64,000 bases of DNA from Cryptomeria japonica (GCF_030272615.1 NC_081415.1:235473803-235537802); one strand, 5' to 3'; positions 1-12,147 are shown, counted from the stretch's first letter. The notes: generated from the letters alone by a model not told the origin. Translations and numbers: made by a program.

Positions 1-1386
1 TCTACCATTTGTTTTTGTGGAATTTCACAAGAGCATCTGCTGGCTAGATTTCTCCATCTTTGTAAAAATGATGAAAAAGATTCTCCATCCCTTTGCTTGG
101 TGTTGCACAAAGTAGTGACTGATATGTCTGTCTCTATGTTGTAGGAGAAATGTTGGATAAATGCCTCTGCTAAGTCACCCCATGACTTAATACCAGGTGG
201 GAGTTGGGAGAACCACTCCATAGCTTGATCACCTAGGCTTTGTGGGAATAATGTCATCAAATATGTATCTCAATGCAAGCTGTGAAAAACTGTCTTATGT
301 GTGCCTTAGGATTCCCTTTTCCTCAGTACTTATCAAATTTAGGTGTCACAAAGTGTGTAGGAAAAGGAGGCATTGGAATGCTCTTGTCAAATGGATAAGG
401 ACATATGTCTCTCATTGTGTATGTTGGCTTTGGTGTATTTATGTCCTCCATTTTCTTTTGTAAGTCCCTGATTGTTGTTCCAAATTGCTCTTAGGTGGAG
501 ATTGACTTCTTGGACCATACCCCATGCTTGAGGTACCAATTGGAGGAGGAGCATGTTGCATATATGGATGATATTGATCATACACATGTTCATATGGAGG
601 AAGTCTATAGTGATGTTGCATATATGGACCACTTGGTATAGATTCATGTTGAGGAATGCCATATCTATTTTGTCCATGTATACCATATTATACAAGCATG
701 TCATGTTCTAATGTGTTACCCCCAAATTTGACATGGGCTTTCCTTGTGTCCAAATTTTGAGCATGCCTTTTAATATCCAATTGCTTTGGTGGTTGATCCT
801 TAGCATTGGTATGTGATTGAGCATATCTTTCTGCATAAGACTTCCATAATGGTCTGCGAAGGTGAGTATCATATGCTTGACCATGTGTATGTGGGACCTC
901 TGGTTTTTGAAACAAAGATGATGGTGATTCAGGTACCATATATGGTCCTCCATTGCCTCCACTATTAGGCCTCCTTTGATCCATGTTGGAGTGAGTTTGT
1001 TGCAAAGGTCTATTTTCCATTATTTGAGAGATGTCAAAATCATGAGGTATCTTGGCTCCACTTTGTGCCATCATTTGTAAGAAGTATTGTCAATCTCTCC
1101 TCATTATTTCCTCAATCAATCGATTGAAGCGGGGGTCCATAATGGATTCTTCCACATCTGCTGAATGTATGGAAAAGTTGTCCATATTGTCATTGTGTGT
1201 ATCATTGTTGTTTGTAGTGTCCATGTTCTCAACATTTGGAATGTTTCTATAGGCATCCATGTCAAGTAATGTGTTATGATCAGTATTGAAAAAGACATCA
1301 TTGTCATACTCATAGACACTCATGTTTGTAGACTCTTGAGCCTCTTTAGTTTCTCTCCTAGATTTTTGAAGATGGGTTTCAACCAT
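1..1386 (-). pseudogene. Gag of element A, 5' portion, broken
   Basis: This is the N-terminal part of a Ty3/gypsy Gag, the structural protein of the cytoplasmic virus-like particle. It aligns with residues 1 to about 460 of element B gag (25203-27734): the start MVETHLQKSRR matches MVETCLQKSRR in B, and the PHDFD and MDQRRPNSGG stretches are shared. A TGA at 1090-1092 stands where B has Arg in RRDRQYF, which fits CGA to TGA decay. Further stops and frame changes follow below about 690, including stops at 688 and 439 and a frame switch between them. The reading leaves the window inside the gag domain. It is clearly non-functional. Confidence 0.85.
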
Positions 1387-1884
1387 GAACTATGTATTGA
1401 CCAAGATGTGTTAGACTAGATGAAGATGGAAAAAGTATGGAAGACCAAGAGTTGGATGGAATGTAAATGAATCTGAAGTGTACTTGCAATGTCCAAAGTG
1501 TAAGATCAAGTATGTATGTAGTAGAGTAGGTGTGACTTCCAAAGAGAGGATAGTTTCTCTTGATGAGGTAAGTTGACCTTGACTCTAAGTAAGACCAAAT
1601 GAGACCCAAAGGTGATAGACCTTGATGAGGGACCACTTAGCAAAGTGTTGTTGTATGTAGTGTGTTGACAAAGTATGAATAGGACAAGCAAGTGACCTTT
1701 TGACTCAAGTTTAGACAAATGTGAATGTAATGTAAGGTGTGAAGCAATGATGGACTGTGTGAGACCCAAAGACAGGTTGAATGCTAAATGAAACCCTAGA
1801 GAAATGACCTAGGAAGCTCAAGAATTCTGAAACTGACTGTGTTTGTTTGCTGGATTGTAAAAAAAATTTCAATTCTGAACACAG

Positions 1885-2066
1885 ACGTGCCTGTATACTG
1901 CACAGACATGATTTCCTGACACAGACATGGTTTTGTTTAACATAGACGGATTTTTGAGATTTTTGTAAAGTGCACTGTTGATTCTGGAAACACAGACGCG
2001 TTTCTGCCCTTCACAGACGCGGTTATACAACACAGACGCTATTATATCAGACATAGACGCGTTTCT
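1885..2066. repeat. CACAGACGCG-core array, leader of element A (gag-proximal)
   Basis: About seven imperfect copies of a ten-base core CACAGACGCG (plus strand) stand 20-30 bp apart in unrelated sequence. In the transcription direction of A the core reads CGCGTCTGTG. Many copies have lost a CpG to TG or CA, so the array looks like a decayed CpG-containing motif. The same array occupies the same place in element B (28222-28385). Confidence 0.8.
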
Positions 2067-2325
2067 AAAAAAATTGTGCAATTTTTTCCAATCTATGAAG
2101 TCATTTTTGTTGTGACCAAATCTAATTGTTTGACTATTTTTCATGACAAGAGGACACAGTGTTGATGAAGACTCAATGTTTGCAAGTGTCTAGACTCAAA
2201 ATGACTCCAAAAAAGTGTGTTGTTTGAAAAAAAATTTAAAGACACAATGTTTCGCTATTTGGTCTTGAATGTTTGAATGCTTATAATAAGTCAAGCACAA
2301 TTCTTATGGCTGGCCAAGACAATAG

Positions 2326-2960
2326 TTGTTGATCCCACATGGGGTTTTACCCCTAAGGCTACGCTATTCAAAGTGGATACTTAGATGCTTGACCTCACTG
2401 GCTCCACCCTCGGCACTCACTTCTCGGGTCAGCCAAGCATTAGTCCCCACAAAAACTCCCCGTGGTGAACTTTGTATCTCTACTAAGAACCATATGTGTG
2501 TGGGCCGCTACTAGAGGTCCGACCTCCTGCCCCAACAACTAGAAGGATTTGGGCTTCTAAAACAAAAAGGTGCTAGTAAGGGCATCCACTTGTGTGGCCA
2601 TACATGCGGCACTTTCAGCTCTATAAATACAGAAGGCTCCCAGCCGGTAGGGGTTACGCCCTACAACTGATCAAATAAATTTGATCAAAAGGGTTTATGG
2701 GGAGACATAGTGTCGGTATGAACTAATCAGCACACGTTATTCATAGTTTTCACCATGAATACAGTTATTTATAGTGGTTTGGAAGAAGATGGCTTTTCTT
2801 TTGCTACCACTTGGGTCGTTCTCTTCTCACTAGTAGTCCTAATGACCACACGGGAAGACAGGCCCTCTAAAGATTAAACAAAAAGAGCCTATTGCTCAAG
2901 ACACAAAAGACAATGATTCAATTTTAGTGCACCAATTGAAGTGTTTGCTAGTCTATGAAA
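2326..2960 (-). other. Highly conserved non-coding leader block of element A
   Basis: This GC-richer stretch between gag and the 5' LTR contains no long ORF, yet it is about 94-95% identical by eye to 28652-29275 of element B. The gag sequences of the two elements differ by about 17% over the stretch I compared. It contains a perfect inverted repeat, TGATCAAATAAATTTGATCA, near 2669. Conservation above the coding region suggests an RNA function such as packaging, dimerisation or translation control, or recent gene conversion. Confidence 0.6.
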
Positions 2961-3264
2961 ACAAGGCACACAATAAAAGTCAAAACCCTTGCCAAGGACC
3001 TGCAACAAAGATCTATTAGTAGTTTGGATTGTTTCAAATGATCACCCTTCCTGCAAGCACACAAGTTAGGTAAATTTTAAATCCAAAAGACTTTGTAAAA
3101 ATAGGGGCCTTCAACAAAATGATTTTGCTTTCAAAACAAGCTGCACCAATTTCGTTAGCTAGATCTGAAGATGTTAGCACAATAAAAAAGATCTGAAACA
3201 TTAAATGCAAGACCAAATGGCAAAAAATGAAAACCTAATTTTTTTTATTTTTATTTTTTGAAAA

Positions 3265-3775
3265 CACAGACATGATTTTACCTTACATAGATGTGATTCC
3301 ACCCTACACAGACGTGATTCCACAACACAGACGTGTTTTAACACCTCACAGACGTGTTTCTGCCAAAAAAAATGCAAAACAAAAAATCCTGCAAAGCATA
3401 GACGCGATTTTACCTTACATAGACGCAATTCCACAACACAGACGTGTTTCTGCAAAAAAATGCAAAACAAAAAATCTTGCAGAGCACAGACACGATTAAA
3501 ATGATCATAGATGCGACTAGATCTCACATACGCGATTAAATTGCCCACAGACGCTCCTATAAAGAAAACCTGCAATCTGGAAAATGAAAATACTGTCGGA
3601 AACACAGAAGTGGTTCAAAGGTTCATAGACGCGATTCAGGAACACAGACGTGATCCTGCAATCTGGAAAAAAAGGTGAAATAATGTCGAAGACGTAGACG
3701 CGATTGCAGATGTCACAGATGCGGTAGAAAACCAAAAACGTGATCTGAAAGTACACAGACGCGAAAATACCAAAA
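3265..3775. repeat. CACAGACGCG-core array, leader of element A (LTR-proximal)
   Basis: This is the second, longer array of the CACAGACGCG core, with roughly twenty decayed copies at irregular 15-35 bp spacing, next to the primer site. Translated ORFs through it are repeats of the same few residues and are not considered genes. It matches 29588-29850 of element B in position. Confidence 0.8.
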
Positions 3776-3852
3776 TGTCATCGAAAATGTCAGATTTGCA
3801 ACTTCAAAATACAATATCTACAACAAGGATGTTAAATGAAAAAGGGACAAGA

Positions 3853-3870
3853 GTCCCACCGGGCGTGCCA
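3853..3870 (-). other. Primer-binding site of element A
   Basis: On the minus strand the leader starts TGGCACGCCCGGTGGGAC, three bases inside the LTR end. Its complement ends in CCA like a tRNA 3' end. An identical site occurs in element B. I did not assign the tRNA species. Confidence 0.65.
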
Positions 3871-3873
3871 AAA

Positions 3874-4676
3874 TGTATATGGTGAAAATGGATAACAATA
3901 ATAATGATATTGAAAGGCTAAATGAATTCAACCACAAAACCCTAGCCTAACAACAACAAAGATCCACCATAACATATGAAGATTACCTAAGACAATGCAA
4001 ATCAAATGAAATCACAAAGATTATACCAGCACATGTCCAATAGGGTTTGGATCTCCATTCTTCCTATCTCCATTGATCTTGCTCGATATAATTGCTCTCA
4101 GATTTTATGTGCACAAGAGCTCAACAAAGAACAGAATGTGGTTGCAAGTAGGATCGCATATGTTCAAAAGCGTAGTGTAGTCAAGTGCATAAATTGATTA
4201 GCCAAATAGTTAGGATGATTGATTAGGGTTTGATAATGATGGAAGTATCTCCTTATACAGAAGACACTATATGAAATGGAGGGATAAGATTGAGAGGTGT
4301 AAAAGGAGGTCGGCTATGATTAGATGGTAGGTAAAAGAAATAATAAAATAATGAAAGGGGTAGGTAGTGTATCAATTAAGAGATGAATGACATGTGTCAT
4401 GGGCAGAAAAGGTTAATGAATTAATTAAATAAATAAAGATTTATTTAATTAATAAAGGAAGTGGAATAATTAAATAAATAAAATATTTATTTAATTTAGG
4501 AAAAGGATAATTTAAATAAATAAATGTATTTATTTAAATGAGAAATAAGGCTAGAAGAGGATAAATGAATTAATTAAATAAATAAAGATTTATTTAATTA
4601 ATAGAAGAATTAAGCTTAGATAGTTAAATAAATAAAATATTTATTTAATTAGACTGGACAATTTTGGGTGTCTACA
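3874..4676 (-). repeat. 5' LTR of element A
   Basis: The 803 bp unit starts TGTATATGGTG and ends GGGTGTCTACA on the plus strand, so it has TG..CA ends. It aligns along its whole length with both 794 bp LTRs of element B. The last 260 bp contain four AT-rich inverted repeats built on AATTAAATAAATAAA and its complement. Confidence 0.93.
4252..4258 (-). promoter_or_regulatory. TATA-like box in LTR of element A
   Basis: The minus strand reads TGTATAAGGAG here. Both LTRs of element B have CTATTTAAGG at the same place, so this is the likely core promoter of the family. It is inferred from position and sequence only. Confidence 0.4.
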
Positions 4677-5480
4677 ATTACATTTAGAACATTGATTGGG
4701 AGCAGAATCAAGGTTCTGATTTTCTCTATTTCTACATTTCCTAGCCATGAGACCAAATTTATTACAAACAAAGCATCTACCATTAAATTTATAAGCATTA
4801 AACTACCTTACCGGTGCCTTATGATTTTGATATTCATTTGCAGTACCGCAACTTTGTCCTTGTTCAAATCTAAGTCCACTAGAATCTCCATTCTGCCTTT
4901 GGCTCTTCAATTAATCACCTAGCTATGTTGAACTAATCTTGAATTTTTCTTTATACTCACTTGACATAGTTAGATCATCTCTCAAAATTATCTTTTGTCC
5001 CTCAAGCTCTTGTTCATCACTCTGGGATTGTACTAAATCAGTTCTCAACATATCATTCTCATGAACCAACTGCCACATTCTTCAAATTTGTTTTTCAGAG
5101 ATACAACACAATTTTATTCCTTTTTCTTTCGATCCTCAATCTCTTTAGACATACTCATAGTTATAGCTTGCATTCATTCCTCATAACCATGTTCTCCTTA
5201 ATCAGCTTCAAACATCTCTCATTAAGCGCATCTTTCTCATCATTATCCTTATTCTACAAAAGTTCCTTCCTCCTAGCCTGAACAGATGTCAGTCTATCCT
5301 GTAGGATAAGAATGACTTCCTGAGCAGAATTCAATTCATCTTGTAGCTTCAAGTTCTTCATCCTTTCAACATCATAGTCTTCAAGTGCCACCTCAAGTTG
5401 CTTCTCCAAACTCATATCCGTGGATTCCAGATTCGGGATCTTCCTCAAGCTGTTAAAATTCCTCCGAGGCACAAGGGTCT
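4677..5480 (-). pseudogene. Copia element E gag fragment with zinc knuckle
   Basis: On the minus strand, after the LTR at 5490-6408, a degraded gag-like reading runs up to the point where element A inserted. Near 4715-4755 it encodes CFVCNKFGLMARKC, a CCHC zinc knuckle of the retroviral and copia nucleocapsid type whose His is replaced by Met. A second CxxC starts at the break. A coiled-coil-like stretch (5254-5508 on the minus strand) is rich in Leu, Glu and Lys. Many stops interrupt the rest. The fragment is non-functional and assignment to copia rests on the zinc knuckle and the adjoining LTR. Confidence 0.6.
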
Positions 5481-5489
5481 GATACCTAT

Positions 5490-6408
5490 TGTTGGAATCC
5501 AAGAACACCGAGAGGGGGGGTGAATCAGTGTTCTACCAGAATAATCAATTTTAACTTTATTAAAACATGCATACACCAACTGGTATATCAATATATATAG
5601 AATTGAAATAAGTAAAGCAACCAATAAACCAATCACACAAATGAATACCGTAACACACAAAATTATACATGGAAAACCTCAAAGACAAAAAACCATGGTT
5701 GGATTTGTGACCCACAATATCAATCCACTAGCCATATGAAGAGATATTACAAAATAGAGGGACCCGCACTTGCAGGAAGGCTTACATCTTAGACCACACT
5801 GCTCAATCACAAAAGGAGCCTCACTAACTACATAAAAATCCATACTACAATTCAGATAAATGATTGAATTGCAATGATAGCATCTTCTATGCCTGAATAT
5901 AGTTTTGGTTAAGCTCTGTCTGTTTTGGTTTGAAACCCTAAACCCTTTACTGGAATACCCCTTACATAAATATCCTCACATACATGATCTGTCTCATATA
6001 TTTCGCATCTCCTTCATTATTTCCATCCTAATACATATTACAAAATGATCTAACCAACTGACCTATATACCCCTTTACAATTCATCATGCCTTATGTCGG
6101 CTTACAAAGATAATTACAATATGAATATACATGTTGGCTAGATAACATAAATACATGAATATCAAAAACAATTGCCGATGACCGATCCAAAAGATGTCAG
6201 CCTCTAATATCTATAACCTGATTCTAAACCATGTCAGTGTGCATTGTTGGTAACCAAAGAATTCCTTCCAACCTGCCGATACCGATGAAGTGTCTGTGAA
6301 GTGCCTGTCGGTACACAAGTGAACCAAAATATAAAGCTGTAACATTTTGTCATGTTGCCATTAATGACAACATATTGAAACCAACCAATTTAGTGTCAAT
6401 TGCCAACA
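5490..6408 (-). repeat. LTR of copia element E
   Basis: A 919 bp unit runs from TGTTGGAATCC to GCCAACA with TG..CA ends. Its complement resembles the LTRs of element C, including the passages around CCTTCCTGCAAG and the CCATGGTTTTT stretch typical of plant copia LTRs. Just inside, GGTCTGATACC on the plus strand is a decayed copia primer site (methionine initiator tRNA type). The partner LTR is outside the window. Confidence 0.75.
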
Positions 6409-7765
6409 ACGACATGCAACTCACTCTTTATAAAGGGTGTTCTCTGTTAAAAACTAGTTATTGAAGGAGATGGAAAAATAAATTCAATTTGACTCCAATA
6501 TTTTAAAAAAAAAATGTTTAGAATCTATATTCAAAATGTCACAAATCACGAGTTTTCATAATCTTCAAATTCCTCACGTTTTAGCAACTATATGTGTGAC
6601 CATAAAGTAAAGAATTTTTTTTAAAAGTCATTTCAATGTCAAGTTTGGCCAAAAAGTAAACCACTTTTGTGGGATCATCCCATAATGTGTCATCTCCCCA
6701 AAATGTGAGCAAAAAATAAACTGTAGCAATTCTTGTTTTTTCATTGCATTCATTTTCTCAATATTGAAGGGTTCAAGTTGCAGTACAAGACCCAAATAGA
6801 AACCATTTTCAATATCGTCTATCTATTTATATTCTCAGTCATATTGCAATTTGTAGCTTTGGTGTGAAAACAATATCATACTTCTAAATAATAATGCTAG
6901 CTAGGGAAGTAAACAAATATTGAAGGGTTTTTGGGTGGATTCAAATAAGTTTCTTCATAAAAGTAATAGTGAATTTGCAGCGGAGGATTCTTCTCCTCTC
7001 AGATTCAAAATCTTGGAGTTGGAGATTGGTTATCCTCATTCCTAAATGACTATCATTAGAAAATAAACCCCACTTGTTTGGATTATCAAGTAAGTACTTA
7101 TGATGTCCTATTATTAATTTGAAATGTTATTATAAATCAAAGAAATCTAGTTTTATGGAGATATTTCTTGAGTTTTATTTTTGTCCATGTTTTCTTGCTA
7201 ATCATATTCCATATGCATACATGTATATATATGTATGGGTAAAAGCACAATGTTGTGTCACACTTTTATAAAGGCACCGACCAATGGAACTAAAATTGTT
7301 TAACTTCGACCACAGAAAAGTGACATTTCTAAATTGAATTTTGAAATAATGTAAACTGACCAAATGTAGAAATATTAATGAAATTTATGTCTGTTATTTT
7401 TTAAATTTTTTAGGAAAATAATTGATATTTTTTTAATAATTTCAAAGACAAATTTTTCATTGCTGAAAATGCTAAAAATCAAGGGTTCTAGTCGGCGCGA
7501 CACAAGAAAATGAAAATGGACTTATTTTTTTATTTTTTATTTTTTCCAAGTAGAGAACATATATATATGTAGTGTTAAATAAAAAAATAAAAAAAAATTT
7601 GATGTACATTTTTCTCGTTATAATATTTTGAAGTCCAACATAGCTAAATTTGACAGTTTTTGGTCAGCGCCACCTCTTGACTAGAAAACTTATCATTAAC
7701 TAAAAACAAAAAATACCCTTTTCGAGAAGATTATCTCATCTAGTGATTTTTTAAAAATTTTATTC
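6409..7765. other. AT-rich stretch, no gene seen
   Basis: This is AT-rich sequence with homopolymer runs and no supported ORF, RNA gene or tandem array. Confidence 0.6.
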
Positions 7766-8060
7766 AATGGATAAGTGCACCAAGATGGTGAATAGAAAAG
7801 TGGCCACATGCAAAAAAAAAATAAAAATTCAAAGCCCGTGCGGGTCCTGAAAATTCAAAAATGTGCTAGGCTTGGTAAGACCAAGCCTAGCCAAAAATAA
7901 TTAAAAAAATTAAAAGTTTTATGTTTTATAATAAAAAATCAAAAGTTCCTCAAAACCAGTACCCATGGGCTACTAGAAAATATAATGTTCCTCAAAACCC
8001 GTGGAACAGTAGAGAAAGGAAGCCAAAAAGCCATAGAACCTGCACGGGTTTGGGATCATT
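7766..8060. repeat. Palindrome cluster L, upstream of the multi-exon gene
   Basis: Several short palindromes follow one another: GTGCACCAAGATGGTG (7775), AGCCCGTGCGGGT (7833-7845), a hairpin with arms CTAGGCTTGGT and ACCAAGCCTAG (7866-7890), GTACCCATGGGCTA (7959-7972), and half or partial copies AAAACCCGTGG (7994) and TGCACGGGTTT (8041). The shared core is AACCC-n4-GGGTT. Related clusters lie at 34645-34768 and 61633-61745. They could be subterminal binding sites of a DNA transposon. Confidence 0.6.
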
Positions 8061-8202
8061 TTGGATTTTTCCAATGTTAAGAGCAATTTTTAAAAATGGG
8101 ACCCCATCAAACATGTAATATTTGATTGGTTTGATCATTTTTGTTTGCATTTTAATTTAAGTAGGGTTTTTAATTGATTTAAGTTTTGTTTTTATTAATT
8201 TG

Positions 8203-10935
8203 ATGTCAAGTTCTTGAAGCAATCCCCAAAAACAAAATAAACAACAAAGACCTCCTCCTACACAAGCAACACAAGCAAACCTTGTAAACATTGCACATGA
8301 GCAACAAGAAAACCCTCAAGACATTGCTCCACAACAACAAAATCCTCAAAATGTTGCTCCTCAACAACCACCGCCACTCCGAAACCCTCCACGTCTTCCA
8401 TTAGATCGTGTAGATGCCACACAAGAGGATCTCATCAATCACCTTACACAAAATAGTGCCCAAATTTCTATATTGGTGAATAGGTTGAGGTCCTCTAGGC
8501 TTGAGCACCAGTCAACCCTCACCAGAATACTAGAAACAATGGCCAATAGTGCAAATGAGGTATCTAGGGAGGTTACAAAATGGGATTCATGGAGGGATAG
8601 ATGTCGAACATTTTATGCGGATGGGTTGTGATATGATCAAGTGAAAAAAATGGGCATACTTAAAGCTAACATATGTGCTCTTTCCATCGATCCTCTTACC
8701 AGTAACAACCTAGAACTAAATATGACTCGATTTCTTATGCATTGGTGTGTTCATGCTAGGCTGAAAGAAGCTTTTTGGGATAGGTGGTATACGGGCTTTG
8801 ATCAACCACCTTGTAATAATTGGGAGGTGCCTCTATATTTTTTGAGAAAGTTGTATTGTGAGTTTATCCTCCGTGAGAAGCCAAATTACTTTGACATCCG
8901 ACAATTTCAGGGTAGAGGGAGAGGCTCTACATAGGATAGATCTGGGGCCCATAGGGTGGTACAACCACAACATAGGAGGTGTACAACTCCTAAAACCATG
9001 GTTCATGTCATGTCCCTATATCCTTGAAGGAGTCTATGGAATTATAGACTCTTTAGGAAGCGGCATCATTGACTAGACTAGAGGATGTACCAGCACCTAC
9101 GGCACCTCCTTTATCAGCAGCACCTCCTTCATCAGCGACACCTCCTTCATCAATGACACCTCCTTTATCAGTGTCACCTCATGCATCATTTGGCACAGGC
9201 CAACCCATTCATCATATATGCGCCACCTACCAGGGTGTATGTTCCGGTGTAGACACTAACGTGGATGAGGATGGTTTGATATCTCATTCATGTACATGTT
9301 TTGAGAGCAGATTCCATGCTTCCACTATAGAGGATGTGGCCTTCACCGACAACCTTATCAGTATGTTTCTCCCTCGCTATCAGACACAGGTGCGTTTAAT
9401 TTTGTTTATGACATGTTATCAATTAAGTGACTAAATATTATTAAAAAAAATGATTTTTTATTTTTAGAACAATTTAAAGTGACATAAATAAAATGCATTG
9501 CAGGGTGTAGCAGGTGGTGGGAGTACACCACATACTTTTTAGTTGACTCCATGGTCATGAGTAGTTTCACCACTAGAGGTAAAGATCTATAAATTTGTTA
9601 AAAATATAATAATACATTGGTTTTAAAATATCTTTCATTAATATATGTGTATCATTACTTGGTGTTTTATAGGGCTTATCAGGGGTTGAGATGTCCCAAC
9701 TTGATGATATCACTCTTTCGATCATTGACTTTGGCCAATATAGCTATGCAGTACCATTTAGATTTGTATATTTTTTACTTAAGTGATATATTAAATACAT
9801 TTCCTTTTCCCTTATATTAATTTTTTTCTGTTAGTTTACCCCACTGGCCTCGAGGACATCTCGTGTGAGAAAGCCATCACTCCGAGACAAAAAAAGATAT
9901 CCTCCTGGACACCCAAATGATAGAAGGTAATTCACTAAAATTTAAATTCATTTGTTGAAATGTATTATGTTTAAACATGTATATGTAGATATTGATAAAT
10001 GAACTTAATTTATTTGTTCTATATACATAAATATATGGGGTTTACAGAATTAATGAATGCACCTAATGTCGATGAGGTTCAGCAGAGGGAAGAGGTGATA
10101 TCTTCATATTCACTTTGGATAGCATTCTTGCTTGTTCGAAATAACTAAATCCTTTTCTGTCTATATCATATGTTATCATTTTTCATACAGGAAATGGTAA
10201 TAGCTGCATCAGATTAGACTAGGCCTCCTAAAGTTATAGGAGAACTATACGAGGCTTCGGTGTGCATTTGTTCTACACATGTTAAAAATATTTGTTCTAT
10301 ATAGTTTGTCAACAACTTTGGGTTATTAACTTGTATAATTGTCTGTAACCTATTGCATCCCCCTTCCACACTTCCTACTCATGTTCTACCATTCCATTTA
10401 ATTAGAAGTCATACACGTATAATATGGGATCCAACATGACAAAGAGAAAAGGTATGTCTGTCTTACATCAACTTCTTTTCACTAAGTGCACAACGGAGTT
10501 GAAAACCTCTTGTTAACTCCTTTTGGATCACTTACCATGGATATAGGAAATGATCGTAATTGATTCATCTATGAGTTTTCCTCCTACGACCATAACACAT
10601 CCATCTGAGGCTCTGGTATGCTTTAGTTTTTTAGTCTATTCATTTTTAGTTATTATGTGTTATTTGACATATATGTTATTAACTTGTATTAATGTTGTTT
10701 TACTAGTTACAACCCCCTTCAATACATCTCACAAATCCTCAGCCTCACCCAATTGCAGAAGATAGAGATGAGGTAACCAACATTTCAATTTCAAACAATT
10801 TAGAGTTCAGTATTTAGTTATTTTGATGTTATATTGAAAAAATATATCTGATTCGACATTTGAATTGTCTTTGTGCAACCACCTGCAGAGCCACATACTT
10901 CTTTGAAGAGGCTCGATTTTGATGATTTGCCATAG
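8203..10935 (+). pseudogene. Multi-exon gene of unknown function, decayed
   Basis: I do not recognise the family. Reading starts at ATG 8203 (MSSS, then TGA at 8215) and continues through a Gln/Pro-rich region and a helical region to about 8955, with further stops at 8629 and 8932. Plausible exons follow at 9057-9389 (repeats of APPSS and TPPSS type), 9504-9578, 9673-9750 and 9835-9926. They are separated by 80-115 bp introns with GT..AG ends, and the codon phase is kept from 9057 to 9926. Later small exons (about 10048-10095, 10195-10258, 10548-10616, 10706-10768) are less certain. The last exon ends KRLDFDDLP and TAG at 10933-10935. Phase-preserving introns are good evidence of a former gene. 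It lies just downstream of palindrome cluster L and converges with the transposase-like gene at 32347-34259 once element B is removed. It may be a transposon accessory gene. Confidence 0.55.
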
Positions 10936-11499
10936 TCATACATATCAATAGAGACATAGAGTTGTAGTTGTGGTCATTGAAGGACCAAATGTTTTATATA
11001 TTTGACATTTTTATATGTATATATCGACTTTGACAGACATGGCACATGCCACATTTTTGTAACTATTATTGATTTGGCATCTATGCCATTTTTTGATATG
11101 TACATGATTATTGTTCATTTTAATATATATGAAACTTGATATTTGATCCAATTTGTTCATTGATAAATATGAAACTTGATATTCTTGAAACTATTTATTT
11201 TCTATTGAAATGTGATCAAACTTATTCATTATGTATATGTCTTGAAATGTGATCCAATTTGTTCATTACATGTAACTTATATAGCATATACTTTTAAAAT
11301 AGGGTGCTCATATTATGTATACCCATGTACCCAAGTACCAACACCGGTAATGCTCATATTGTGTATTTTGATTGAGTGAATTTTCATTGTGTCCTTTTGA
11401 GGATTGATGAAAGTAAGTTGCATGAGTTTGAACATTTGAATGTGCAATGAAGTAATCTTTAGCTCTTTCATATTTTGCATCACCTCTGAGTATGTCTAA
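10936..11499. other. Spacer, nothing recognised
   Basis: This is AT-rich sequence with repeated words such as TTGATCCAATTTGTTCATT. No ORF, RNA gene or element end is visible. Confidence 0.5.
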
Positions 11500-11960
11500 G
11501 ATTTCAAAGTTTTACTTCATGACTTCACCTTTGGAGCGAACTTCAAGAGTGAGAGTTTAGGAGTGAACTTCAGTTGTGAGCAACTAGGAGCGAAATGCAT
11601 ATTTTAGGTATCAAAAGAGTTGAGCAAAGTTTCTTGCTTCATGAATCAGTGTTTATGAGTGAAGTTGATAACTTTAAGAGCTACAAGCTTCAAATGAAAT
11701 TCTTTACTTCATGTTTAACCTAAGAGGAGCGAAATCATTCACTTCAAGGGTTGCTAAGGAGGAACGAAATTATTACTTCATGTGTTTGAGATAAGGAGCG
11801 AACTTTGTGCATGGAGAGATTGGAGTGAAGTTATTATTTCATAAACTCATGCTTCGGAGCAAAGTTTTATTACTTCATGAGTTGAGAGAAAACAAGATAA
11901 CTTCAGGAGTTGATATTATGGAGCGAAGTTCATAATTTCAAGAATCAATTAAGACAAGAT
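11500..11960. repeat. Degenerate GAGCGAA / CTTCATG motif array
   Basis: Roughly ten copies of GGAGCGAANTT (variants GAGTGAA, GAGCAAA) alternate with ACTTCATG-like words at 25-50 bp spacing. The words are partly complementary (GAAG and CTTC). There is no coding potential. The style resembles the CACAGACGCG and GCGAGCTNGCGA arrays elsewhere in the window. Confidence 0.6.
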
Positions 11961-12147
11961 TTGAGCGCCCAAAGCAGATTTGAAATTTATAGAAGGACGA
12001 GTCAGCTTAGGTAAGGTTTTCATTTAATTTTTATTTCATAACATGCCAGCCTTAGGGTAAGAGACACACCTATTCATCTAAATCACCTATAAAATAAGAT
12101 TTGAAGCAATCATTATAACATCAAATCAAACCAATTATCTCTTCTTT

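Larger units (their letters stand above)
1..4676 (-). mobile_element. Ty3/gypsy element A, 5' part only, cut by the window edge
   Basis: On the minus strand the order is 5' LTR (4676 to 3874), primer site, a leader of about 2.5 kb and the start of gag, which runs off the window at base 1. Leader, gag and LTR all align with the complete element B (14572-30750), so A is an older relative. It ends abruptly at 4676 against the gag of copia element E, which shows that A inserted into E. No pol or 3' LTR lies in the window. A target-site duplication cannot be tested because the other end is missing. Confidence 0.88.

Noticed and set aside
3201-3605. 134-codon Cys/Val-rich ORF
   Set aside because: It is a translation of the CACAGACGCG array in the leader of element A.
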